Translations under genes and position numbers: made by a program
The notes under the pieces: generated by a model
Database searches by the model: none
The model's input: the letters and a program-made list of their open reading frames with translations, nothing else
What the model was told of the DNA's origin: nothing
Assembly: GCA_030448225.1 (NCBI GenBank)
Contig: JAUJNJ010000060.1
Location: 1 to 44,272 of the forward strand
Source of the DNA: Phycisphaerae bacterium
Lineage (GTDB): Bacteria; Planctomycetota; Phycisphaerae; Tepidisphaerales; Tepidisphaeraceae
Direction: 5' to 3'
Length of the DNA stretch: 44,272 nucleotides
Part shown: piece after piece, positions 16,895-26,814 of the stretch
Numbering within the stretch: the stretch's first letter is position 1
How the letters are laid out: every line of letters begins with the position of its first letter

Positions 16895-17292
16895 TTCAGT
16901 AACTCCTTCAGCCGCCGGACGCGTTCGAGCAGTTCGCGGGCGTCTCCTGATCTAGTATTGATCGTCCAGGTCGATCTCTTCAGGTCGCCCAAGTGATCGA
17001 CGCCGTCACGCTCGCCGGCACAGCGCGATCAGCACGGACAGCTGTATCAACATCCCGTCGAGGTCGACGGCTTCCGCATGACGCCATACGTGGCGTTCGG
17101 CCTCCGCACCTCGTGTTGGGCATCTCTCGCGATCTGTGGAAACTTAGCGACTCGTCGCGCCTTCAAGAGGTCGACCACGAACGGCGAGCGCTGGTGCCCG
17201 GGCGTTTTCGTCGATCAACGCGTCGGAGGATCCGCCGCTCCGCGAACGCCATCGTCGATCGGCCCTTGCTTGTCAAAGATGCCGGACGTCAT
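16891..17292 (-). CDS. Unidentified operon protein downstream of moxR, frame-disrupted
   Basis: The ATG (17290-17292) directly abuts the moxR stop codon and the last codons (ARELLERVRRLKELLK, TGA 16891-16893) overlap the next ATG, so a coupled gene clearly occupies this ~400-base interval. No frame spans it. Pieces that look coding are MTSGIFDKQGPIDDGVRG, SPFVVDLLKARRVAKFPQIA, RDAQHEVRRPNATYGVMRKP, VDLDGMLIQLSVLIAL and RDGVDHLGDLKRSTWTINTR. At least three indels (near 17210, 17090 and 17020) are required. The expected product is ~130 aa, and I cannot assign a family. Confidence 0.45.
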
Positions 17293-18397
<1,105 letters not shown>

Positions 18398-18479
18398 GAG
18401 GCGAAAGCTCCTTAAAGCGGGGGTAAAACGGGCGGGACGGGAGCGCGGACGAAGTACCCCGTGGACCGGACGCATTCTA

Positions 18480-18515
18480 TACCACCAGTGGTAGCCGCAC
18501 TCCATAGTATTCCCC
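18480..18515. promoter_or_regulatory. Palindrome in the moxR-mutM divergent intergenic region
   Basis: TACCACCAGTGGTA (18480-18493) is a 14-base palindrome with two central bases. On the minus strand it merges into GGTATAGAATG, a good -10-like sequence for moxR about 75 bases before its ATG. On the plus strand CATAGTATT follows at 18503-18511, about 42 bases before mutM. The layout suggests divergent promoters with a shared operator. No convincing -35 boxes are seen. Confidence 0.35.
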
Positions 18516-18552
18516 CGCAGGCCGGAAGTTGCCCCTCTTGGACGAAAAGTCG

Positions 18553-19357
18553 ATGCCAGAGTTGCCGGAAGTCGAAACCGTCGTCACGTCGCTGCGGCCG
18601 AAGCTCGTCGGCCGGACGATTCGCGCCCGTCCACGTCCGCCGGGCGGACATCGTCGACCCGCCCGGCACGGACCTCGCGGCGTTCCTGGCCGGGCGGGCC
18701 GTGGCATCGATCACCCGCCGGGGCAAGCGGATCATCTTCACCCTCGACGACGACGCCCGATTCTTCGTCCACCTCGGCATGACCGGCCGCCTCCTGTACG
18801 GCCTGCCCGACACCGCCGCGCCGCCGCACGCACTTCGAGGTGGACTTCGACACCGACCGGCTGCGGCTTCGTCGACCCCCGGCGGTTCGGCGGCGTGTGG
18901 TGGCTGGGACGCGGGGGCTGCGTCGACGCGGGGATGGGGCCGGAGCCGCTGTCGGTCCGGCCGGTCCAACTCGCGAAACGGCTCGCGCGCACGACGCGGG
19001 CGATCAAGAACGCTGCTCGATCAATCGGTGCTGGCCGGGCTGGGCAACATTTACGTCGACGAATCGCTCTTCGCCGCCGGCATCCACCCGCTGGTCGCGG
19101 CGAACCTCCTCACGGCCGAGCAGGTGGGGCGGCTCAACCGGGCGATCAAGACGATCCTCCGCCGGGCGATCCGCAACCGCGGCAGCACGCTTCGCGACTA
19201 CGTCGACGCCGACGGCGTCGGCGGGTCGTTCCAGAACCTCCACCGCATCTACGACCGCGCCGGCCAGCCCTGCCGCCGCTGCAAGACGCCCATCGAGCGG
19301 ATCGTCCTCGGCGGCCGCTCGACGCACTTCTGCCCACGATGCCAGGCGGGGAAGTGA
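18553..19357 (+). CDS. mutM: Formamidopyrimidine-DNA glycosylase (Fpg), frame-disrupted
   Basis: The N-terminus MPELPEVETVVTSLRPKLVG carries the catalytic Pro2 and Glu3 of the Fpg/Nei family, which excises 8-oxoguanine and nicks the abasic site. Joining frames gives VHVRRADIVDPPGTDLAAFL, RRGKRIIF (the Lys57 position), FFVHLGMTGRLLYGL, FVDPRRFGGVWWLG, LLDQSVLAGLGNIYVDESLF AAGIHP and a C-terminal zinc finger CRRCKTPIERIVLGG...FCPRC (C-x2-C...C-x2-C). Indels lie near 18630, 18835, 18870 and 19015. From 19016 to the TGA at 19355-19357 the frame is clean. All key residues survive, so a functional gene with sequence errors is more likely than decay. It is transcribed divergently from moxR. Confidence 0.88.
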
Positions 19358-19387
19358 GCGTTCCGTTCGACACCGGTTGATCGCTAC

Positions 19388-19424
19388 GGCGGAATTGAAC
19401 CACGGAGGCACGGAGACACGGAGG
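19388..19424. repeat. CACGGAG-word repeat, single arm (copy A)
   Basis: GGCGGAATTGAACCACGGAG (19388-19407) continues as GCACGGAGACACGGAGG. It matches 22855-22890 in inverted orientation with only two differences over 36 bases. No facing arm is found within the following ~200 bases, so this is a half element or half of a pair spanning 3.5 kb. The remaining bases up to 19621 contain no gene that I can support. Confidence 0.75.
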
Positions 19425-19621
19425 AACTGCGGAGAGGATGCGAAAGGGGGAGAGGGCGAACGAGTGAAGTGGAGGCGAAAAATCTGCGGGACGCTTTCAG
19501 CGCGCCTGCGGCTCGCGCGTCGCGTCCCCGTCCTATCCGCTCCTTCGCCGTGCCCGCCGGGCACGTTCAGATCGATCGTTCCCCGCGTCGCAGACGAGTC
19601 AGTCCCGGCGTGCGGAGTTGG

Positions 19622-20480
19622 TCACCGGTGGCTTGCCGTCTCTCGCATCTTTCGCATTGCCAGGCGGTACTGCGGCGCGTACCGCAGCGGTGACGGCAGC
19701 AGGTGGGAACGACCCGCGGCATCAAGCCGTTCGTCAGGCCGATCGCGAACCTCGACCACGCCGTGCTGCGGAAGCCGAGGCGGTCGCGCACCGGCGGCGG
19801 GATGATCTCGCTGAACGCGAACCGCGCCGGGCCGCGAGGTCAGCCGCAGCCACCACGGCCGGTCCGGCGCGGCGACGGCCCACGCCATCGCCCGGCTGAC
19901 GTCGGACGACCCCATGGCCGGGTCCGCGAGCATCTGCTCGTAGTACGACAGGAACTCGTCCCACGTCCGCGGCCCGACGTCCGCCGGGAGGCCGAAGTAC
20001 GTCCCGAACTGCCGCATGTCGGCGTAGAAACGCTCCTTCTCGTCCGGCGTCAGCGGCGGCAGCGCGCGGCTCGTAACCGACGACGGCCGCCATGACGAGC
20101 GTCGCGATCACCCAGAGGAGCAGATCGGGATCGTCGGCGGTGTAGCGCGAATCGGCCGAGGCGTCGCCCGGCGTAAGCGCGCGCGTACGGCCCCGTGCCG
20201 GGCGGCGATCCGGCCGGCCATCGCCTCGGCCTCGGCGCCGGTGCCGAAGGCGATCGTGTTCACGCCGTCGAGCGTCCGTCGCAGCCCTTCGACCGGCCCC
20301 GCGCCGGAAGTCGCTGTGGTCGCGCACGCCCGCGGCGATCTTCGGGTGCGCGACCTGCAACACCGCCGCCGCATGCACCGTCGAGCAGGCTGCACCGCTC
20401 CCGGCAGACGCGCCAGAGCATGCCGTCGGGCGCGAAGGCGAAGTCCGAAGTGGGAGACGTGCGTGGTGCGTCCGCTACCT
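19622..20480 (-). CDS. DUF2236 (MpaB-type oxygenase-like) protein, frame-disrupted
   Basis: Fragments from three frames assemble into a DUF2236 / MpaB-rubber-oxygenase catalytic-domain protein of about 285 aa. In order: FAFAPDGMLWRVCRERCSLL, then VLQVAHPKIAAGVRDHSDFR, NTIAFGTGAEAEAMAGRIAA RHGAV, RYTADDPDLLLWVIATLVMA, RQFGTYFGLPADVGPRTWDE FLSYYEQML, SSDVSRAMAW and near the end SEIIPPPVRDRLGFRSTAWS RFAIGL and RYAPQYRLAMRKMRE. These follow the family order, including the conserved histidine in AHPKI; the usual WVHATL reads WVIATL. The family binds heme, and most members have unknown substrates. The exact start is uncertain (upstream of 20470). Roughly seven indels are needed. It is transcribed toward mutM, downstream of the glycoside-hydrolase-like gene. 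Confidence 0.55.
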
Positions 20481-20595
20481 TCGACCGTTTTCAGTGGGGA
20501 CTGGGTCGACCCGGCAAGGGCACGGCGGCCGAAGCCACGCGCCCTGCCACCGCGGGCATATCCGTAGCGGCGGCCTCCGGTGTGCGTGGCCGTTT

Positions 20596-20661
20596 TGCAC
20601 GGGTTGTAAACCCGCGTCACGACGACGGCGCGACGCGTGACACGAGTCTACAACCCGTGCA
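20596..20661. repeat. Word-hairpin 7 (CACGGGTTGTA word)
   Basis: A 25-base arm at 20596-20620 (TGCACGGGTTGTAAACCCGC...) pairs with 20637-20661 at 22 of 25 positions around a 16-base loop. Each arm itself contains a shorter internal inversion (CGGGTTGTAAACCCG). It lies between the DUF2236 and glycoside-hydrolase-like genes, with no T-run. Confidence 0.8.
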
Positions 20662-22078
20662 GGCGGCTCAGTGGGTCGCCCGGTCGTCCGGTATTTCGCA
20701 GCGAGTTCTGCGATGCCCGCCCATGCCGTCGCCGAGACGGTGCTCGGACGGCTCCGTCGCCTTTGCCCCCGATACCGCGCCTCTCCCACGATAGGATCAG
20801 CACGTCGCCCGGCTCCACGCGTTCCTGAACGGCCGGCGCTGCAAACGGCGGGCGACGCCTGCGCGTCGATCGCTCCACCTTCTTCGACCCGTCGAGCCGG
20901 ATCGTAACGGGCATCGGCTTGTTGATGTCGCGGTTCACGACGACGAGGTAACGCTTCGACTCGTTCGACAGGAGCGACACGACCGCCCCGTCCCCCTCGG
21001 TCTCGACCGCCGCCACCGGCGCGGCGGGCTCGTAACGCTTCGTGCCGGCCGGCAGGCGCTCGCCGGTGTGGCCGACGGCGACGACTTTCGAGCCGGCGAA
21101 CGCGCGGGCGACGTTCTGGATCTCGGCGTTCACCTGTTTCACGAGGTCGTAGACCGGCGTGCAGCTCCGTCGAGCGCGATCGGCGCGTTGTTGAAGTCCC
21201 ACACGTCGCTCGCGGAACGTCCAGTAGGTGAAGTACTGGATCGTCTTCGCCCCGTACGCCAGGTTGCTGAACGCCTGCACGCGGAGGTGGGCGATCGTCG
21301 GCACCGGGTACGGCCGGTGCAAGGACGCTCAGCACGAACGTCCAGATCGGGCGCTTCGACTTCTCGGCCGTGGCCGCCGCGCTCGAGATTGTCGTACCAC
21401 TCGCGCGGAGCGCCGTGCCCACGACCGGGTAGTGGTCGAACGACAGCATCGGCGTCGGCACCTTCGCGACGAACGCGTCGAGGTAGGCCTGATACGTCGG
21501 CGCGCGCGCCGAGCTGGTCGGGGTCGCGTAGTTCGGGAACAGGTTCACGTAGCACGGGTGGACCGGGTCGACCGCGCTGAATCTCGCGACACCACTGGCC
21601 CAACTCATCGAACAGCGCGCGCCCGGCTCGTCGCGAAGGTAATAGCCGGCCAGCGCGCCGGGATGGTCCTTGAAGCTGCATGGCCGTGCCCGCCGGGTCG
21701 TCCTTCAACTGCGGGATCGACAGCAGGAGCTTGACGCCCGCGCCCCGGCCACGTCGAGTGCGCGCGCCCGCCGCGTCGGGATCGCCGTGCCCGGAATAGT
21801 TGATCGTGAACCCCGCCTCGGCCAACTCGCGGTAGCGGCTCCGGCGTCGTCTGGTCCGCCGGCGGGCCGCCCCAGGCGAGAATCGGGACGCCTTCGGCTG
21901 GTCCTCGCCCGCCGCGACCGCGGCTGCCGCGGGAGACGGCAGCAGGAGACAGATCGCCAGAAGCACCGTGATCACACCAGCCCAGCGACCGCGGATCGGC
22001 CGATCCCGCGCGTTCCCGACTGAGCCGCGTGCGATTCTGCCGATCGGTTCGCTCCCACCTCGTCATCATCGAGATCAT
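20648..22078 (-). CDS. Secreted glycoside-hydrolase-like TIM-barrel protein, frame-disrupted
   Basis: The most upstream ATG (22076-22078) overlaps the DUF488 stop as ATGA; a GTG at 21975 begins the frame holding the signal peptide VLLAICLLLPSPAAAAVAAG. The joined product is about 450 aa: PILAWGGPPADQTTPE, ELAEAGFTINYSGHGDPDAA, GVKLLLSIPQLKDDPAGTAM, GYYLRDEPGA, DPVHPCYVNLFPNYATP, YLDAFVAKVPTPMLSFDHYP, RPIWTFVLSV, HLRVQAFSNLAYGAKTIQYF TYWTF, then a beta domain (GDGAVVSLLSNESKRYLVVV NRD) and VEPGDVLILSWERR near the end. The LRDEP and LSFDHYP motifs fit a beta-galactosidase-like clan-A barrel, with Glu of RDEP as likely acid/base. The substrate cannot be read. Six or more indels are needed. Both ends are approximate. 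Confidence 0.55.
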
Positions 22079-22653
22079 TTGGTTCCTCCCTCCGCGTCGG
22101 GAAACAACTGTCCTTGGATCTCGCCCGGATACGTCAGCGCCCAGCCCGTCCACGCGGGCGAACGGCGTGAGCGCGTGCGGCTTGGCGACCGAGGCGGACA
22201 TAACGTCGAGCACGTGCCAGCCGCGCGCGAGCAGCGAGTCGGCGATGATCGGCCGGTGGCACCGCCACGGCACCGCCTCGGCGCGCACATGATCGCCGTC
22301 GGCGTCCGCAGACGCCAGCGCCCATCAGCTCGTCGAGCGCGGCGGCGAACTTCGGCGTGGCGAGGTAGTCGGCGTACCCGCGGAAGCCCTCGTTGCGCCC
22401 AGCCGGCGTTGGGGCTGTCCTTCGCGGGGCGACGCCGGCCGCCGAGGTCGCGGAACGGCGCGTACGCCAGCCCGAAGCCCGGCAGGCTCGCCGCCAGCGC
22501 CTCGTCGGCGAAATGCGGGTACCGGCGCGATTTCGGAATGAGCCGCACGTCGGCGATCGTCCGGATGCTGTGCGCCTTCAGGCTGCTCACGAACTCGTCG
22601 AGCGTCCGCGTCGAGTGGCCGACGGTGAAGATCGTGGGCGTGGTGGCGGGCAT
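22075..22653 (-). CDS. DUF488 family protein, frame-disrupted
   Basis: It starts at ATG 22651-22653 and reads MPATTPTIFTVGHSTRTLDE FVSSLKAHSIRTIADVRLIP KSRRYPHFADEALAASLPGF GLAYAPFRDLGGRRRP, the DUF488 hallmark (VGHST...DVR..P.SR). After an indel near 22400 the product continues RNEGFRGYADYLATPKFAAA LDELM, then DHVRAEAVPWRCHRPIIADS LLARGWHVLDVMSA, and ends WALTYPGEIQGQLFPDAEGG TK. The conserved Cys/His region (WRCHRPIIAD) is present. Expected length is ~192 aa. DUF488 proteins are small, nuclease-like or DNA-repair-associated proteins of uncertain role. It is coupled (ATGA) to the following glycoside-hydrolase-like gene. Confidence 0.75.
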   Translation of the reverse strand: MPATTPTIFTVGHSTRTLDEFVSSLKAHSIRTIADVRLIPKSRRYPHFADEALAASLPGFGLAYAPFRDLGGRRRPAKDSPNAGWAQRGLPRVRRLPRHAEVRRRARRADGRWRLRTPTAIMCAPRRCRGGATGRSSPTRCSRAAGTCSTLCPPRSPSRTRSRRSPAWTGWALTYPGEIQGQLFPDAEGGTK

Positions 22654-22687
22654 GGCGGGAACGTGCAAAGGGGTGAACTCCCATCAC

Positions 22688-22890
22688 GGAATTGCTTGTC
22701 GGACCCTCGGCGAGGCACGGAGGCACGGAGGCGAAACGACGGCCGAGCGGCTAAGGGAATCAAAGCCCCCCTCTTGCGTGATCCACCTGAAAGATCGCCG
22801 CACTTCTTTCACCGGCGTACGCAATTCAACCTCAATTATCTTCTCTCTTGCCTTCTCCGTGTCTCCGTGACTCCGTGGTTAAATTCCGCC
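22688..22890. repeat. Word-hairpin 8 (CACGGAG word), long loop
   Basis: The left arm (22688-22732) begins GGAATTGCTTG and ends GAGGCACGGAGGCACGGAGG; the right arm (22851-22890) is CCTTCTCCGTGTCTCCGTGA then CTCCGTGGTTAAATTCCGCC. The arms face each other across ~120 bases that contain no gene. The right arm is nearly identical to the inverse of 19388-19424. It lies between the SDR and DUF488 genes. Confidence 0.75.
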
Positions 22891-22932
22891 CCCGCGACCC
22901 CAGTGCGGCCATCGCCGACCACCGCGATCACG

Positions 22933-23893
22933 TCAACTCGCCGTCGTCGACGTTGCCGCGAACGGGCGGAGGTCGCGCAGGCCGAACGACTTCGCTCGGG
23001 CAGGCCGCGGCGGATCTGCTCGTCGGTGAACGGGATCTTCGGAGCCAGATCCGCCGGCAGCGGCGGCGTCGGCGGAGCGGGTCGACGAGTCCCTCGGACA
23101 GCATCATGATCTGCGCCTTCGACACCATCGGCACCGTCATCGTCGCCTCGACGACCTTCGCCAGCCCGTAGTGGAACCAGAGCGGCATTCGCATCGTCCA
23201 CGGCCGCTTGCCGACGACGCGCGCGATGCGCGCACCGCCTCCGACAGCGGCATCTCCTCCGGGCCGACGACGTAGACCGTCTCGCGCGAGAGCCGCCCAT
23301 CGACCAGCGACGCCGGATGACGGCCGCGACCTCCTCGACGGCGGTCGGGCGGATCGGCTTGTCGGCGAAGCCGACGAGGCCGAAGACGGGGAACGTGTGG
23401 AACGCGTGGCTGAGGTGGTCGAGCATGTGGTCCCCCTTGCCGTAGATCACGCCGGCCTTGAGGACCGTGTGATCCAGCCCGCTCGCGCGGACGATCTCCT
23501 CGGCGGCGAACTTCGACTCGTGGTACCCCGAGCCGCAGTTCCGGCCGGGCGCGGATGAAGCTCCAGGAGCAGCACCTTCCGCGCGCCGGCGGCTTTTGCC
23601 GCGTTCACCACGTTGCGCGTGCCCTCGACGTGGACGCGCTGGTACGTCTGCGGCCCGATCTCGCGGTTGATCCCCGCGCAGTGGGCGACGGCGTCGCACC
23701 CGGCGAACGCGGCGGCGAGCTTCGACTCGTCGCCGACGCCGACCGCCGCGACCGTCACGCCGGGCCGGCCCGCGAGGCTGCCCTGCCTCTTGTCGACGCC
23801 GCGGCTGACAGCACGACCTCGTGGCCGCCGCTGAAGTTGTTCGGCCAGCGTGCGGCCGACGAAACCGGTGCCGCCGGTGATCGCGATCTTCAT
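22933..23893 (-). CDS. NAD(P)-binding SDR (NDUFA9-like), frame-disrupted
   Basis: It starts at ATG 23891-23893 with MKIAITGGTGFVGRTLAEQL, a Rossmann GxxGxxG motif. The continuing frames give GVTVAAVGVGDESKLAAAFA GCDAVAHCAGINREIGPQTY QRVHVEGTRNVVNAAKAAGA RKVLLLSFIRARP, then YHESKFAAEEIVRASGLDHT VLKAGVIYGKGDHMLDHLSH and KIPFTDEQIRRGLPE, ending LRPFAATSTTAS with TGA 22933-22935. The DAVAHCAGINREIG and YHESKFAAEE.VR stretches match atypical SDRs of the NDUFA9 / complex-I-assembly-like group, where the YxxxK-type pair is present as Y-H-E-S-K. Substrate unknown. Indels fall near 23835, 23770, 23545, 23315, 23225 and 22990. Confidence 0.7.
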
Positions 23894-24182
23894 GCGTGCA
23901 ACGCCTCCGCGGGACAAGATGGACTGCGACGCCTGTCGACGCAACGGCCCGCCGATGAAAGTGATGAAACGCGGGTGGACGCTGACGCCCCGTCAATCAG
24001 TTCGAGCGTCCGTGGCCACCTCACTCGCGGTGGTGACTCTGGCCGGATGAATACCGACAGGTTCCGTTCGCGGTCGCGGCCTAGTGATCTGCCGGTCGCG
24101 AGGCTGCCTCAGGCTTGACCCCGTCCCGCGTGCGCTCATGCTTCGGTCGCACGTCCGTCGCTTCAACTCGTCGGAGGATCAG

Positions 24183-25742
24183 ATGAGCACGTTCGCCGGT
24201 AGAACGAAAAGCGGCATTACTCTCGTCGCGGCGTTCGTCGTCGCGCTGTGCGTCGCCGCCCCCTCGCCGCGGCCGCCGCGCGCAAGGCGCGAAGCGGCCC
24301 AACGTGTTGCTGATCGTGTCGGACGACCTCGCGCGCGCCTCGGCACGTACGGCGACCCCGTCGTCCGGTCCCCGAACATCGACCGCCTCGCCGCGCGCGT
24401 GCAGTTCGATCGCGCGTACTGCCAGTATCCGCTCTGCAACCCGTCGCGTGCGTCGTTCCTCACCGGCCTGCGCCCCCGACGCGCTGCGCGTCTACGAGAA
24501 CGCGACGCAGTTCCGCAAGAACGTCCCGGACGCCAGTCGATCGGCCAGACGTTCCAGAAGGCCGGCTACCACGTCGCGCGCATCGGCAAGTACCACTACG
24601 GCGTGCCCTCCCAGATCGGCACCGACGGCCTCGACGACCCCCGAGCTGGAACGCGCCTTCAACCCGGCGGGCCAGGACGTGAAGGAGCAGGCCGACCGCA
24701 TCGTGCGGACCGAGTACGACAAGGCAGAAGAAGACGGTCCTGAAGGCGAACAACAAGGCGAACCAACTGGGCGGCACCCTCAGTTGGCTCGCGGCCGACG
24801 GGACCGACGCCGACATGACCGATGGCAAGATCGCCGACCGGACCGTGGCGGCAACGGAGGCGAACGCGGGCCGGCCGTTCTTCCTCGCCGTCGGAGTTCT
24901 TCCGGCCGCACACGCCGTACGTCGCACCGAAGAGCTGCTTCGACGCCTACCCGCCGATCGACATCGCGCTGCACCCGCGGCTCCCGCCGGAGTACCAGAA
25001 GACCGTGCCGCGCGCGGCTGGTCCTCAAGCCTGACCAGATCAACATGACCGACGCGACGCGGCGGGAGGCGATCAAGCCCACTTCGCGTCGACCACGTTC
25101 ATGGACGCGCGGGTCCGACCAGGTGCTCGACGCGGCTCGACCGCCTGAAGCTGGCCGAGAACACCGGTCGTCGTCTTCCTGAGCGACCACGGCTATCACC
25201 TCTACGATCACGGCCAGTGGCAGAAGATGACGCTCTTCGACTCCGCGCGCGTGCCGCTCATCATCGCCGCTCCGGCCGGCGAGGGCGGCGTCAGCGGGCG
25301 GACGGTCGAACTCGTCGACCTCCACCCCACGCTGGCGGACCTCTGTGGCATCCCCGCGCCCGGACGGCCTCGACGGCAAGAGCCTCCGCCCGCTCGTCGA
25401 GCAGCCCGACGCCGCGTGGGACAAGCCCGCCCTCGCAACTCCGCCGCGGCGGCGGCGGCGGGGGTGGCCGGCGGGCCGGCGCGCGGCGGCTGGAGCGAAC
25501 GCGCGCCCGCGCCCGCCAATCCGTGGCGGCGTCACCGGCTACAGCGTCCGCACCGAGCTTGTAGCGCTCACCGAATGGAACGGCGGCGAGCAAGGGCGCG
25601 AACTCTACGATCACGAGAACGACCCCGGCGAAATGAAGAACCTCGCCGACGACCCCGCCACGCGGAGCAGGTCGCGGAGATGCGAAAGCTCCTGCCGCCG
25701 CCGGCCCAGAAACTGGGCGTGCCCGCCGCTGCGAAGCCGTGA
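24183..25742 (+). CDS. Secreted sulfatase (iduronate-2-sulfatase-like), frame-disrupted
   Basis: The ATG at 24183 is preceded by GGAGG five bases upstream. A signal peptide ([16 protein letters not shown]) leads to [12 protein letters not shown] (metal-binding Asp pair), [35 protein letters not shown] with the C-x-P-S-R motif whose Cys becomes formylglycine, [76 protein letters not shown] and [29 protein letters not shown], ending [18 protein letters not shown]. This order is that of type-I sulfatases of the iduronate-2-sulfatase subgroup, abundant in planctomycetes for degrading sulfated polysaccharides. About ten indels occur between 24280 and 25680. It needs a formylglycine-generating enzyme, none of which is in the window. 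Confidence 0.85.
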
Positions 25743-25873
25743 GGTGGCCGGGGCGTCGGCGAGGTCGATACGATGTGTCAAAAAGAGCATCGCGATTCGT
25801 CGTGAGGCCCTATCTGGCGGGGCCGTTGGTGTTCGCCGACGCGTGGAGCGGTCAACTGCGTCCTCCACACCTA

Positions 25874-26014
25874 CTCCCCAGTACCCTGGGGAGAGGGCGA
25901 GAGGATCTTGTCGCCGGCGGGGTGGACCGGGGCCGAAGTTTCGCCGAGGTCGCTTCACCCACACAGCCGTGGAGGGCGAGGTGTCGGCGCGATCGGCTCA
26001 CCCTAACCCTCTCC
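25874..26014. repeat. Word-hairpin 9 (CCCTCTCCCCAG word)
   Basis: A perfect 8-bp stem with a 4-base loop (CTCCCCAG TACC CTGGGGAG, 25874-25893) is followed by AGGGCGAGAGG. About 100 bases later comes a facing phrase, CACCCTAACCCTCTCC (25999-26014). This is the familiar 'CCCTCTCCCAGGGTACTGGGAGAGGG' style of environmental repeat. The 25743-26181 gap otherwise holds no gene that I can support. Confidence 0.5.
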
Positions 26015-26142
26015 ACAAAGTACAGGAGTGACGGGCCCAGAAGCACCCTGGATCAGCCAGCACTACAACGTCCGTTGCACCTCATCATGCGCGCGTCGTC
26101 TCGACGGCAGCTTCGTGTGGCAGGCGCCGAAACACGCGCGCG

Positions 26143-26172
26143 TTCGACCCGTTCCCGATCGAGTGTTACAAT
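26143..26172 (+). promoter_or_regulatory. Candidate promoter for the tetrapyrrole cluster
   Basis: TTCGAC (26143-26148) and TACAAT (26167-26172) are separated by 18 bases, resembling a sigma-70 -35/-10 pair. Transcription would begin near 26179, leaving almost no leader before GTG 26182 but ~24 bases before the in-frame ATG 26203. Confidence 0.35.
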
Positions 26173-26181
26173 CCGGGGTTC

Positions 26182-26814
26182 GTGCGACACGCCTACCCGC
26201 TGATGCTCGACGTCCGCACCCGGCTCGTCGTCATCGTCGGCGGCGGGGCGGTCGCGGTGCGGAAGGCTAAGGGCGTGCTCGAGGCCGGCGCGGGGCGGGT
26301 GCGGATGGTGTCCCCGGCGTTCCGGCCGGACGTGCCGGAGTCGGTCGAGCGCGTGACGAGCCGCTACGAACCGTCTCACCTCGACGGCGCCGGACTCGTC
26401 TTCGCGTCGACGGACCGCGCCGAGGTGAACGACGCTGTGCTCCGCGACGCGCGGGCCCGCGGCATCCTCGCCTGCCGGGCCGACGCCGATGATGACGATC
26501 CCGGCGACTTCGTGACGCCGGCCAAGCTCGTCCGCGGGCCGGTCGTCGTGACGATCTCCGCGGGCAGCGCGGCGCTGGCGGCGCGGGTTCGCGACGGCGT
26601 CGCCGAGCGGTTCGACCCGGCCTGGGCGGCGATGGCGGAGGCGATGGTCTTACTCCGGCCGCGGGTGCGGTCGGCGGCGTTGCCGCAGGCGCGGCGGGCG
26701 GACGTCTTCCGCGAACTGGCGTCGGACGAGGCGATGACGCGCCTTGCGGCGGGCGGCCCGGACGGGCTGTGGGCGTGGTTGGGCAGTCGGTACCCGGAAC
26801 TCCTCGATGGCTGA
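26182..26814 (+). CDS. sirC: Precorrin-2 dehydrogenase / sirohydrochlorin ferrochelatase-type (CysG N-terminal)
   Basis: An intact 210-aa frame. The N-terminus PLMLDVRTRLVVIVGGGAVA VRKAKGVLEAGAGRVRMVSP is the NAD-binding Rossmann motif of the CysG-N/Met8/SirC family, which oxidises precorrin-2 to sirohydrochlorin. LVFASTDRAEVNDAVLRDAR and DDPGDFVTPAKLVRGPVVVT ISAGSAALAARVRD match the conserved middle (the 'N..D....F..PA....G....ISTGG.SPALA' pattern). It is a stand-alone N-terminal domain with no uroporphyrinogen methyltransferase attached. The GTG start at 26182 gives the full frame; ATG 26203 would remove MRHAYPL and fits the upstream promoter better. It overlaps the HemX-like gene by eight bases and precedes hemA, defining a siroheme/heme cluster. 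Confidence 0.85.
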   Translation: MRHAYPLMLDVRTRLVVIVGGGAVAVRKAKGVLEAGAGRVRMVSPAFRPDVPESVERVTSRYEPSHLDGAGLVFASTDRAEVNDAVLRDARARGILACRADADDDDPGDFVTPAKLVRGPVVVTISAGSAALAARVRDGVAERFDPAWAAMAEAMVLLRPRVRSAALPQARRADVFRELASDEAMTRLAAGGPDGLWAWLGSRYPELLDG

